Below, in pieces: positions 14,110 through 23,139 of a stretch of DNA of 64,000 nt. The DNA is from Ashinkailepas kermadecensis. Lineage: Eukaryota; Arthropoda; Thecostraca; Neolepadidae. The notes under the pieces are model-generated. The model worked only from the letters and a program-made list of their open reading frames with translations. It was not told the DNA's origin and made no database searches. Where the stretch lies: positions 124,001 to 188,000 of the forward strand of contig JAOTOM010004125.1 of the NCBI GenBank assembly GCA_034440615.1, in the 5' to 3' direction. The position numbers were made by a program, and so were the translations under genes. Position 1 is the first letter of the stretch; each line of letters starts with the position of its first letter.

Positions 14110-14245
14110 GTCTGCACCACTGAGGAGGCTTTCCGCATGTGTTTTGACGTTTTTTGTGGGTGCTTTTTTTATTTTTTAAAAATTACATTTTTTATTACTC
14201 CCCAAAAAAGGCCCCGCCGAAACGTTGGTAATAAAGTATAACTTA
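14110..14245 (+). other. Possible Penelope-type terminal sequence with hammerhead-like core pieces
   Basis: CTGAGGAGG (14120-14128) is followed, after a T-rich insert, by GGCCCCGCCGAAACGTTGG and TAATAAAGT (about 14210-14237). Penelope-like elements often carry hammerhead ribozyme motifs (CUGANGA plus GAAAC) in their terminal repeats, and a GAAACGTT-type tail near an RT is typical. It lies about 650 bp 3' of the PLE RT on the same strand. The core is imperfect and the spacing is too large for an active ribozyme. Confidence 0.35.
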
Positions 14246-14479
14246 ACGTTACTTTTAATGTAACTCAGCACTGGTATATTGGGGTATGCTTTCTTTAGCA
14301 ATGATTGTGTGTCTGTGTGTTTGTGCGGCTGCGGTGCATCTTGTGCCAACACGGCCGGCTGATTTCACCCACATTTTCACACCTCGGTTTGTTCTATCTA
14401 TTAATCAACCGCAGGCCACATTGATGAAGAACTCCACCTCCCAATGTGGGAGGGGTATCGGCGCTCGCCGTGGGATTGA

Positions 14480-14482
<3 letters not shown>
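14246..14482. other. Short intergenic stretch
   Basis: No gene was recognised. The stretch ends at a (TA)n tract. Confidence 0.4.
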
Positions 14483-14540
<58 letters not shown>

Positions 14541-14562
14541 CATATGGGGGGGGGGGGGGGGG
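14483..14562. repeat. (TA)n tract joined to a G17 run
   Basis: About 60 bp of TA repeats pass through TACATATACATATG into a run of 17 G (14546-14562). Confidence 0.95.
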
Positions 14563-14654
14563 TGCGAGTGTAGCGTGCCTTTATTCTGGAAGCATTCCAT
14601 TGCTTCCCCATCTTCTTTCTTTCAGGTATCTTTCTTTCAGGGTCTTGCGGGGTC

Positions 14655-15445
14655 TTCTCTTCGAGTCTTTCAGGGATCGGCGCCGGGCCCTCTGCTCTTC
14701 TGCGTCTTCGCGAACGACCTCAATATTTCGGTGATGACGTCATTGTTTCGCTGATGACGTCAATGTTCCGTTGATGACGTCAGTGTTCCGCTGATGACGT
14801 CAATGTTCCGCTGATGACGTCAGTGTTCCGCTGATGACGTAGCGGTCCAGTTCTCGGATGACAGCTAAATTTTGGTCAGCAATTCAACATCTCGCCTTCA
14901 AAATACTGTCTCGCGAATGGAAAGCCTCTCTTAATCTGTGGTTAATCTTAATCTTAATCGTAAGCTAACGGCCTCAACATTGACGCAGATAAGACTCCAT
15001 CTTCAGGCCCCAACTTCATTTTCTTCACGATCATCATCATCATCATCTCTTCCCTTGTCTGGAAGCAAAGACCTCAGTCTCGTCTTTGATCGTGCTTTCA
15101 GCTGGAGTTCATCACAACCCGTGATAACCCGACATAACCTGATCTCCACCATGACTGTCGTTGCTACTGTATGTCGGCTGGTCTGTCACGTTTGAGGGAC
15201 TGTCTGCCTCCGGGTGTCATTACGACGCTTATGGATGCCTTCGTTCTGTCACACGTTCGCTACTGCATCACACTGTATGGCAGCAGTACTCAAACCAAGC
15301 CCTCTCTGACCCAATCCATTTTGAACTGTTGAGTTCAAGTCATATTTTGTCGCAAGAAGTTTGATCACGCAACGGCCCTGCCACATAACTTCGACAGGCT
15401 ATCGGCGGGGATATTACCAGGTTCCGCGTGCACTGACCCACAAGT
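14655..15445 (+). pseudogene. CR1-like LINE reverse transcriptase fragment
   Basis: RT motif B reads VFQGSAPGPLLFCVFANDLN (from about 14665), the standard QGS-LGPLLF---NDL block. The catalytic block is QFSDDS at 14848-14865 (usual YADDTQ) and is followed at once by a TAA in the same frame, then ILVSNSTSRLQ. Farther on come SGSKDLSLVFDRAFSW (usual K-LGV-FD--LSW) and, from 15192, LRDCLPPGVITTLMDAFVLS plus HVRYCITLYG, the RT thumb typical of CR1/L2-group LINEs. ILNC and CRKKFDHATALPH (about 15330-15390) match the following GRRKFDH block. Endonuclease and most finger/palm sequence are absent. Stops, frameshifts and the repeat at 14733-14842 show it is dead. Confidence 0.75.
14733..14842. repeat. 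20-bp tandem array carrying CRE-like TGACGTCA sites
   Basis: The unit is CTGATGACGTCAATGTTCCG, with about 5.5 copies. Perfect TGACGTCA palindromes begin at 14735, 14755, 14775, 14795 and 14815. The sixth copy is TGACGTAG. TGACGTCA is the consensus CREB/ATF binding site. The array lies between RT motifs B and C of the CR1-like fragment, where about ten codons would be expected, so it is an expansion inside transposon coding sequence. Confidence 0.9.
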
Positions 15446-15556
15446 GAAGGCGCACTGGCGAGCCTGTGGAGCTCACCCGTCAGTTCCGTACCCGGGTCTA
15501 GAACTGAGACAGAGAAGCGCCGTTTACCTGCCGGGCAGCGGTGCAATGCACCACCC

Positions 15557-15559
<3 letters not shown>

Positions 15560-15639
<80 letters not shown>
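15560..15639. repeat. (AT)n microsatellite
   Basis: About 80 bp of AT repeats. Confidence 0.95.
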
Positions 15640-15643
<4 letters not shown>

Positions 15644-15675
15644 TAATATATACTCGCCATGACGAGGGGCTGTAA

Positions 15676-15710
15676 TAGTCAGGAGTATATCGTGGATATA
15701 CTCCTGACTA
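15676..15710. other. Perfect 15-bp inverted repeat (hairpin)
   Basis: TAGTCAGGAGTATAT (15676-15690) and its exact reverse complement (15696-15710) are separated by CGTGG. No transposon was recognised around it. Confidence 0.85.
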
Positions 15711-15729
15711 ACACAAGTATTTGTCTTTG

Positions 15730-15895
15730 TCTTGTGTTTGTATGTGTGTATGTGTGCTGCGGACATGGCATGTGAGCATATGTGCACGCATGTATGCATG
15801 CATGCATATACGTATTCATGTATGAATGTGTGTATGTAGGTATGTATGCATGCATGTACGTATTCATACATGCATGAATGCATACATATTGTTGT
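15730..15895. repeat. Degenerate TGTA/TGCA tract
   Basis: This is largely alternating purine-pyrimidine sequence (GTATGTGTG, GCATGCATGCATA, GTACGTATTCATACATGCAT), potentially prone to Z-DNA. TACGTATTCAT occurs near 15808 and 15858. Confidence 0.7.
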
Positions 15896-16204
15896 AACTG
15901 TTTTTAGACAGCTTTTGCTACTTGAAGTCTCCCGCATACATACCGGGGTGCAACCTTGTGTCATGGCTGCAAGGTTACGCAATTTATTTCCTTTCAGTCG
16001 GCTAATTACTGCAGAAGACTTGCCGAACAGTGGTGTGTGTTTAGTAGCAGTTAACCACCGATGTTGAGAACAATCAGCGTGTATCCGGCCATCTTTTTGA
16101 ATATATCGCCACTCTCCCACTAATGTTCCGGAGTCAACAGTTTAGTAGCAGGTTTATTCAGCAGGCGGTGCAATATTGTGTGCTATGCTTTTGTAGATGG
16201 CAGG
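15896..16204. other. Intergenic; no gene recognised
   Basis: Nothing was recognised on either strand. Confidence 0.4.
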
Positions 16205-16530
16205 ACAAGTGGGATGGTGTGCTGGGTTTGGTGGTGTGGGACTGGGTAGTGTGGGGTTGTGCATGGTTGGGCTGGGTAGTGTGGGGTAGTGTGTGGTGGG
16301 TGCTGGGTAGTGTGGTGTGGTGTGTGTGGCTTGGTGGGGTGGAGCTGGGTAGTGTGGGACGCTGTGTCCGGGTAGATAGCGTGGCGTGGTGTGTTGAGTT
16401 GTGCGGGGCCTGGCTCAGTAAGGTGCGACTGGGTAGTATGGGACGCTGTGTGGGGGTGGATAGCGTAGTGTGGTGTGTGGGGTTTTGCGGGACGTGGATC
16501 GGTAAGATGCGGCTGGGTAGTGTGATGTGG
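16205..16530. repeat. Degenerate GT-rich repeat
   Basis: The stretch has irregular copies of CTGGGTAGTGTGG and GTGTGGTGTGTGG. Longer near-repeats are GGGACGCTGTGT-GGGTAGATAGCGT at about 16355 and GGGACGCTGTGTGGGGGTGG at about 16440. It ends where the 3' tail of the LINE begins. Confidence 0.7.
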
Positions 16531-16544
16531 GGATATTTGACATT

Positions 16545-18205
16545 TTGTTAGGTTAGGCACTTCGGCCTCCTCAGGCCATTTCGTGCCGTGGAAAGAGAAA
16601 AAGAAAAATTATAGTGCTGGAAAAGTCAGTTTATAAGTCCTGGAGCAAGTTGGTTTGTTGGAGAAAAATGAAAAGTAGTTTGAGGAGAAAGGGATGATTA
16701 TCCCCCAATAGTGTTGGCAGAGAAAACGGAATTTTGTGTGTATGGCAATAGTCCGTCAATATTTTTCGAGGGCCGTGGAACTTCTGACAGTGAAGAAGAG
16801 TATGTGTAACTGTAAGATAGGTGTTGCATGTTGGGCATGAAGGTCTGGGTGAAGCCGTGTAGATATATCGAGGTGTAAGAAAGGTATGGCCGATGCGTAA
16901 ACGTGATAAGACTTTTTCTTCGTGTCGGTTTTTTGATATGATGTGGTCCAGATATCGACGATAGGTTTGATGATATGTAATTGTGTATGGTTCGTGTTTT
17001 GTGTCCAATTTTGTGTAAAAAAATGTTGAATACTCTGTTGTATTGATGATTAATACCTTCAAAATGTGGTGGAATTTCTGTAATGTTCTGGAGGTGTAAT
17101 GATGCTTTTGCTAATGTGTCGGCTTCTTCGTTCCCTGGGATGCCGCAGTGACTGGGCACCCACAGAAAACGGACCTTCACGCCCATCAGATGGAGTGTTC
17201 CTAACGTTTCGTAAATATAAATATGGCAATGATGTGAAAAAGAAAGTGACGAAAGAGATTGTAAAACAGATTTGGAGTCCGAACAAATGACGATGCTGCG
17301 CATGGGGTGACAGAGAAAACGATTGCGAATGTAACGGAGGGCAATGAGGATAGCATGTAATTCGGCGATGAAAATTGATGTTCCGTCTCGTAGTCGATGT
17401 TGTTTTTTGTATGTTCCCGAAACTATGGCATTTCCTGTAAAGATGGCGTCTTTAGAACCGTCAGTAAAATCAAAAGGAACATGAGAATAACGAGACCGTT
17501 ATTTGTGATTTGTGAATTTTTTTATCTCGCATATTCTGGACAAAGCTGTGACTTTGGAGTGGTGGTTAGATAAAAAAATGTGTCGTTCGGCTATCTGCCA
17601 CGGTGGTGTAGTTGGTGGAGAAAGAGAAGTAATGCGTGGAATAGTGAAATGAAGTTGTTCAGAAAATGTTTTGACTCTAGAAGCTATAGTGAGATCAGTT
17701 CGTTTTTCGGCTGGACCTAAATAACCATGATGTAAATTTGGGAGAATTTGTAGTGACGCGTGTGTCGGGTTGTTTGCGTGAAATTGAATTTTGGAGGCGT
17801 ACCTACCTGCATTCTACGGAGAGCTAGTGGAGGAATTCCCGATTCGGCTTCTAAAGAAATGATGGGTGAAGTAATCATTGCACCGAGTGCGATACGGATA
17901 AATTTATTTTGAATGGCGTCTAAAATGTATAAGGAGGATGTGCTAGCACCGGTATATACTACGGATCCATATTCAATTATGGGTAGAACTAAAGATTTGT
18001 AAAGTAGTAGAAGTGTATGACGGTCGACTCCAAGTGATGAAGAAGAGATGCATCGAAATAAGTTCAGTCGGTGAAAATATTTGCTCTGGATGTGTTTGAT
18101 GTGTTTATGCATTGAAAGCCTACGGTCAAAAATCATATCAAGACATTGAAACGAATTTACAAAAGGTATATCATTGTTTCCGAGGTGAAGCGGTGTTTAT
18201 GGAAT
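16545..18205 (-). pseudogene. LINE ORF2 remnant: RT thumb, RNase H and terminal zinc motif
   Basis: This is the 3' half of ORF2 of an RNase-H-bearing (I-group) LINE, read leftward in three frames. 18205-17717 begins with HLGNNDIPFVNSF and IFDRRLS and continues with PIIEYGSVVYTGAS and ESGIPPLALRR (RT thumb). 17500-16698 has an RNase H domain with all four acidic residues in context: TDGSKD, AELHAI, CSDSKS and GNEEADTLAK, plus VPSHCGIPGN. From about 17062 a third frame carries LRIGHTFLTPRY and CPTCNTYLTVTHTLLHC, the C-terminal zinc motif, ending at 16631. CGGCACGAAATGGCC at about 16575-16590 (minus strand) looks like the conserved 3' tail. The endonuclease and RT catalytic core are missing. The thumb begins directly at the end of ORF1, so about 1.5 kb or more was deleted. 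Confidence 0.85.
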
Positions 18206-19325
18206 TGGGCGGGGAAGTGATTTGCAACGGTGGCCGCCTGAGCATAAGTTTTAGTTGACGAAGAGGTGGCTTCGCAGTCCGTCGAGCCTGGGAATACACC
18301 CCGGTCGTGGCCTTGACAGCGCAGACCTCCTTCTCCTTGCGCCAAATTGGGCAGAGGGGTGATGTGGTCAGGTGATCGGATGTGTTGCAGTTGAGGCAGT
18401 GGGCAGGTTTGGAGCAGGTGGATTCGGGATGAGGTGGTTCGCCGCACTTGGGGCAGCGGACTGGTTGGCGGCATGTTTTACTGCCATGGCCGAAGCGCTG
18501 ACAATTAAAACAGCGGAGAGGATTGGGCATGAAGACGCGGATTTGGTAGCGTAGGTATCCGGCGAGGAGGGATTTGGGAAGAGTGGTAGAATTAAAGGTA
18601 AAGACAATGAGGCTCGTGTCACGTTTCTGGCCGTCTTTAAAGGAAGTGATGCGGCGGACGTGGGTCACCCCCTCCGGCCTGAGCTCCGCCTGAATATCTT
18701 CCTCAGACATGAAGCGGAGCTCCGGCGCGAAGACGGTGCCCTTGGTGGTGTTACGGTTGGAGTGGAGTGAAATGGTCACGGATTTACCACAAAATGTGGT
18801 GGTACGGAGGAGGGCTTTGGTCTGGGCTCGGGTTTGGGTTTTGATGACGAGGGTTCCGTTGGCTGGGGCTTCAATGTCAGGATTGGCTAAGGAGCAAATG
18901 GCGAGGAGTTGCTTGGTTGGCCAGAAAACGTTGACACGACGAAAGGAGACGGACTCCTCGACAGGCTTTACCACGATGTATGATCCAGCACTGTCGAGGT
19001 ATGGTTCGATAGGTTCAGGTTGGGAGGACGTGGTCTGGTTCGAGCGTGGGTCAGCGGCGTGGAGAGTGATGGTCTGGTCTGGATTGCGAGGCGAGGTCGT
19101 GGTCTTGGAACGAGCAGGGGTCGGCGAAGCGCAAAGGGCTTCCATGGCGTCATCGAGGGGAATAGTTCGGCGCGGGTCATCAACGTTTGCATCGATCGAG
19201 GGAACATCAGGGACCAGGTCTGTGTTCGTGCGATGGTCGTCGGGTGTGGTCAGAGGAGGAAATTCCGGGTCTGAGTCCGTTGGCGAGCATGGGTCCGTGT
19301 CCTTTTTACGCTTTTTCCCCATCAC
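18171..19325 (-). CDS. LINE ORF1, gag-like zinc-knuckle protein, intact frame
   Basis: This is a complete 384-codon frame from ATG at 19325. The N-terminus is basic then Pro/Thr/Asp-rich and probably disordered (residues 1-100). A middle domain with SYIVVKPVEESVSF and RRVNVFWPTKQL precedes ELRFMSEEDIQAELRPEGVT. FTFNSTTLPK and IRVFMPNPLRCFNCQRFGH follow. It has three zinc knuckles: C-X2-C-X4-H-X4-C twice (CFNCQRFGH...C, CPKCGEPPHPESTC) and a looser third (CLNCNTSDH...C). This protein binds element RNA to form the retrotransposition particle. The last few codons (ASPRKQ) come from the deletion junction with ORF2, so the natural C-terminus is probably lost or altered. Frame integrity suggests a younger insertion than the other LINEs here. 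The element cannot move by itself because ORF2 is truncated. Confidence 0.88.
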   Translation of the reverse strand: MMGKKRKKDTDPCSPTDSDPEFPPLTTPDDHRTNTDLVPDVPSIDANVDDPRRTIPLDDAMEALCASPTPARSKTTTSPRNPDQTITLHAADPRSNQTTSSQPEPIEPYLDSAGSYIVVKPVEESVSFRRVNVFWPTKQLLAICSLANPDIEAPANGTLVIKTQTRAQTKALLRTTTFCGKSVTISLHSNRNTTKGTVFAPELRFMSEEDIQAELRPEGVTHVRRITSFKDGQKRDTSLIVFTFNSTTLPKSLLAGYLRYQIRVFMPNPLRCFNCQRFGHGSKTCRQPVRCPKCGEPPHPESTCSKPAHCLNCNTSDHLTTSPLCPIWRKEKEVCAVKATTGVYSQARRTAKPPLRQLKLMLRRPPLQITSPPNSINTASPRKQ

Positions 19326-19510
19326 GGGGAAAAATCCTACCTAATGTAATTTAAATAAAGATAAAGGACACAAAGAAACTCAGGGAACGGAAATACGACG
19401 ACGAAGAAAACTAGGGGTGACGGGTGTCACCCCACTGGAAAAAGAAATAAGAAAAGAGCGACGGGTGTCATCCCACGAAAATAAAAAGAAATAAGAACTG
19501 CGGCAACGAG
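19326..19510 (-). promoter_or_regulatory. LINE 5' UTR with 41-bp duplication
   Basis: The region is immediately upstream of the ORF1 start. GACGGGTGTCACCCCAC at 19419 recurs as GACGGGTGTCATCCCAC at 19460, each followed by an AAATAAGAA-rich tail, a period of 41 bp. Repeated 5' UTR monomers are a known arrangement for internal LINE promoters. Promoter function is inferred only from position. Confidence 0.45.
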
Positions 19511-20719
19511 CAGTCAGTCACGCCAAAAAATGGCACAGCGGAGTAATCAGCGGGCTCTTTCTATATACGAGCGGATAGTCCTGAATACTCCATGGTGTGG
19601 GGATGTGTGGCTGGAGCAATATCGCCGCTGAAGCCGTACATGTCATCATGTCGCGACTAATGGTATCTGCTGGCTGGCGAAATTTCATCCCAGCATTGGC
19701 ATGCAGGAAATGCACGGATGTCCTCGGTAAATCTCGACATCATTTGAAGTGACTCATGCGTACATTTTAAACGATCGCTATGTATCTCAAGGATAGATGG
19801 TCTTATATTGAACTTGCACCGGGAGATTTGTTGAGGACCGTTGGGCAGTCCACAAGGCTCAATAGGATATGAAACAGACCTTAACAACGTGTGATTTGCT
19901 CTGAATGTCTCTGATATAGACCTTAATATGAAGGCGCTTTTACAAGTCTAGCACGGGAACAGTGTTTACACTTGTGTGCTTCACACGTTCTCCTTAAGAC
20001 CGTTAGTTTCGTGATGTGAAAAGCTGACGGAACTTTTTCGTGATGTTTCGTGATGTGAAAAAAAACAGTGAACAAATAGGAATCATTGATGAATTGAGAT
20101 GTTCATATAAAGTGATGATGTAAAGCATAATGCCCGGAAACAAGTGAAAATAAACAGAAGCTGACCAATGTTGAAAATGTCGTCACCAGCCCCACTGCAT
20201 CAGTTTTAAGTAATGTAAAGTCTTGCCAGTGCGAAGTTTAGGACATGCTTCTCACGAACAGGAATGGATGGTTAAATTCTAATTCTGATCGATTTTGAAC
20301 AATGTTCATGTTATATATGTGCGCTATTGCTATGAATACAAAATTGAACATATGGTGGTCGAAAAGGTAGTGAAGCACTTTATCGGCCGAGTCGCCAGTG
20401 CGGTGAGAGGCAGCCTTGCCTTCACACCCACCGGCGAATCGCGCTGATGTGTCATGATGGGAAGGGCTCCTGCTCCTGTTACTCCTGCTCCTGCTCCTGC
20501 TCCTGTAACCTGCTCAGCTAGTCGTTTGGGCCTCCCTGGCATGAAACCCTCACGATGCGCCTGCACCTTACAATAGCGTTTAAATGTGGCCCAGAATCAG
20601 GCCAAGTTTGCTTGTGATGATGCTTGGTAGCCGTATTACACTTGCACGTCTTAGCACACTGCGGTATCAAACAACGGAGCGCGATTTTTTTTAATCTCGT
20701 GATCCGATTTCGTGATCGA
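19511..20719. other. Intergenic; no gene recognised
   Basis: No protein motif was found. CTCCTGCTCCTG is repeated at about 20468-20505. GTGATGTGAAAA and TTTCGTGATG are repeated near 20012-20062. Confidence 0.45.
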
Positions 20720-20764
20720 TGATATAAAATTGATCACTGGTAGTGTGATCAATTTCGTATCATT
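20720..20764. other. Imperfect inverted repeat
   Basis: GATGATATA-AAATTGATCAC faces GTGATCAATTT-CGTATCATT across a 7-nt spacer. The inner 11 bp (AAATTGATCAC) are perfect. Its role is unknown. Confidence 0.7.
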
Positions 20765-21030
20765 CCGACGTCATCCAAGATGGCGTCTAGGATTTCTCAC
20801 AGCATTGCATGAGTTTTGGTCCTTAATATTTCAGGTCCCTATCTCATCTTGCCCAGTAGCTATTCCGGAAACATCCCAAGGGGTACGAAAATATCCGCAA
20901 CGGCGCCGTGCTGCTTCACTCACGGCGCTCGTTTGGGGCTCATCCCGGCGATTAGCTGGAGACCGGGCGGGCGTAAAAGAAAATGAAGAGGGTGGCTATA
21001 GCTTACAGAGCAGTTCAGCCGCGGGCCGAC
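20765..21030. other. Lead-in to the 84-bp array
   Basis: No gene was recognised. A reading frame from 20712 runs through here into the array but resembles no known protein. Confidence 0.4.
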
Positions 21031-21700
21031 GCTCTACCTGCCGAGAGCCGCCGCCTCTTGGCTGGAAGTGGTCGCCGCAGCACGCGCAACAAACCCTGGC
21101 GAGTCGTCCTCGACGCTCTACCTGCCGAGAACCGCCGCCTCTTGGCTGGAAGTGGTCGCCGCAGCACGCGCAACAAACCCTGGCGAGTCGTCCTCGACGC
21201 TCTACCTGCCGAGAGCCGCCGCCTCTTGGCTGGAAGTGGTCGCCGCAGCATGCGCAACAAACCCTGGCGAGTCGTCCTCGACGCTCTACCTGCCGAGAGC
21301 CGCCGCCTCTTGGCTGGAAGTGGTCGCCGCAGCACGCGCAACAAACCCTGGTGAGTCGTCCTCGACGCTCTACCTGCCGAGAACCGCCACCTCTTGGCTG
21401 GAAGTGGTCGCCGCAGCACGCGCAACAAACCCTGGCGAGTCGTCCTCGACGCTCTACCTGCCGAGAGCCGCCGCCTCTTGGCTGGAAGTGGTCGCCGCAG
21501 CACGCGCAACAAACCCTGGCGAGTCGTCCTCGACGCTCTACCTGCCGGAGCCGCCGCCTCTTGGCTGGAAGTGGTCGCCGCAGCATGCGCAACAAACCCT
21601 GGCGAGTCGTCCTCGACGCTCTACCTGCCGAGAGCCGCCGCCTCTTGGCTGGAAGTGGTCGCCGCAGCACGCGCAACAAACCCTGGCGAGTCGTCCTCGC
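21031..21700. repeat. 84-bp minisatellite, 8 copies
   Basis: Units start with GCTCTACCTGCCGAGAGCCG at 21031, 21115, 21199, 21283, 21367, 21451, 21535 and 21618. The seventh has lost one base (GCCGGAGCC). The period is 28 codons, so several frames stay open on both strands (up to 354 codons), including REPPPLGWKWSPQHAQ. Copies differ at only a few sites, all G:C-to-A:T transitions. The one-base deletion breaks every frame before the array ends, so I treat it as non-coding. Confidence 0.92.
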
Positions 21701-23139
21701 TGGAACACGCAACGTTGCCATAGCGCCGGTGGCCAGCCTCATCCGTTCATTGCGGTATCAAGTAACTGAACACTGAAAGAAAACTACGGCTGCAAAAAAA
21801 ACTGTGAGCATAGCCATCCACCATGAATTACATTCATGTAATTTTGCATGCCATTGACGTCAATTACGCATATGTTATGCATTCATTTGTAGGTTCTCCC
21901 ACCTTCACGTTGCACTCATCTGTTTCTGCTGTCTAGGAAAATAAGGGGGGAAAAATACCTCTATCATCAGTCAATGATAGACTAAGCAGGCACTACGACA
22001 CCAATCCACTGTCTACTTCCATTTCATGCATTTGGTACATTTTCGAAAATTCGAGATCGTTTTTACCTATCATTGCCGATTGGATATGTATTTAACCTCA
22101 TTGCAAAATATTCTGAAGATGGTGGGCTTTTCTCTTACGTTTACTGCCCTAATGGAATCATTACTGTGATTATGCACACATTTGTTGTGCGAACTCTTAG
22201 ACAATAGTTCGCTGATTAACCCAAAGAGGGACATAATTCGACAGGCAAATATCCATCGGAAAACGTGAATGATAATCAAAGTCCCGAAGTGTACCCATAT
22301 TGTGCCTGCCTTTCCACTCGGTTGCAGTAATAAGTGATCCCTGAATGATCAAATAATGACGTTTTTTTTGGCTCCGAACGGAATTAATCCGGATCACCGG
22401 GACAGCCAAGGCACAGGCGTACATCGAGCAGCTATGGGTTTCCCTGCTTGGGTGCGTAAAGGAAGCAGCAGATGAATTTCTCATGGAAATGATCCCAAAC
22501 AGCAACGAGTCCAAATTCGAAAATTATGACGAAAATCACAGGACGGGCAGCCTATTTGCATATTAGTCCAGGTTTTGAATTGTACATTTTGCGCTAGAAA
22601 ATATGAGTTGCATTCTGAGGATGCATGATATATGAGATACAGCCGACAAGAATAGCCCTGCAACTTCAGGTCTGTGTAGTGTTGTTGGATGTGTCACAAA
22701 ACTTAACTTGCATCACATAACTGTGAAGAAGGCATGCCCTCATCCCATCCCTATGCACGTGACATCCCTCCTTGCATCTTAGATATAAAGTATGATCTTT
22801 GATGGAATGTATAGAAAGTAAGTATCTTTACATCTGATGCCCAGTTAAGAATGAATGTCGACACGATGCAACACAATTACAACATTTATTGTGGTTGTGC
22901 GCTAAAAAAACATGTGCTCGTTTAATCTGTTTCCTCTCTCAGTGCAGTCAATAACGGTGAATTGTGATTTGTGTTTACTACGTGTTTTGGGACTCCACGT
23001 CATGTCCATCCTCCATGCCTCATTTCCAACATGGAAGGTCCTACCAGTGGCTGGCCTCTATACACACCATTACTTGCATGTATTGCTTACATCTCACGCT
23101 TAATAGTCCCACTCACCGTCGCCAGGTGCCAGCAGCTGT
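21701..23139. other. Intergenic; no gene recognised
   Basis: Only open frames of about 100 codons or less are present, without recognisable motifs. No satellite or transposon end was seen. Confidence 0.5.

Noticed and set aside
17717..18136. A separate small host gene between LINE parts
   Set aside because: The sequence is the RT thumb (YGSVVYTGAS, ESGIPPLALRR) of the same LINE.
20712..21776. A 354-codon frame with eight 28-residue repeats, a possible repeat protein
   Set aside because: Several frames on both strands are equally open because the unit is 84 bp. One copy has a 1-bp deletion. No signal peptide or known domain.
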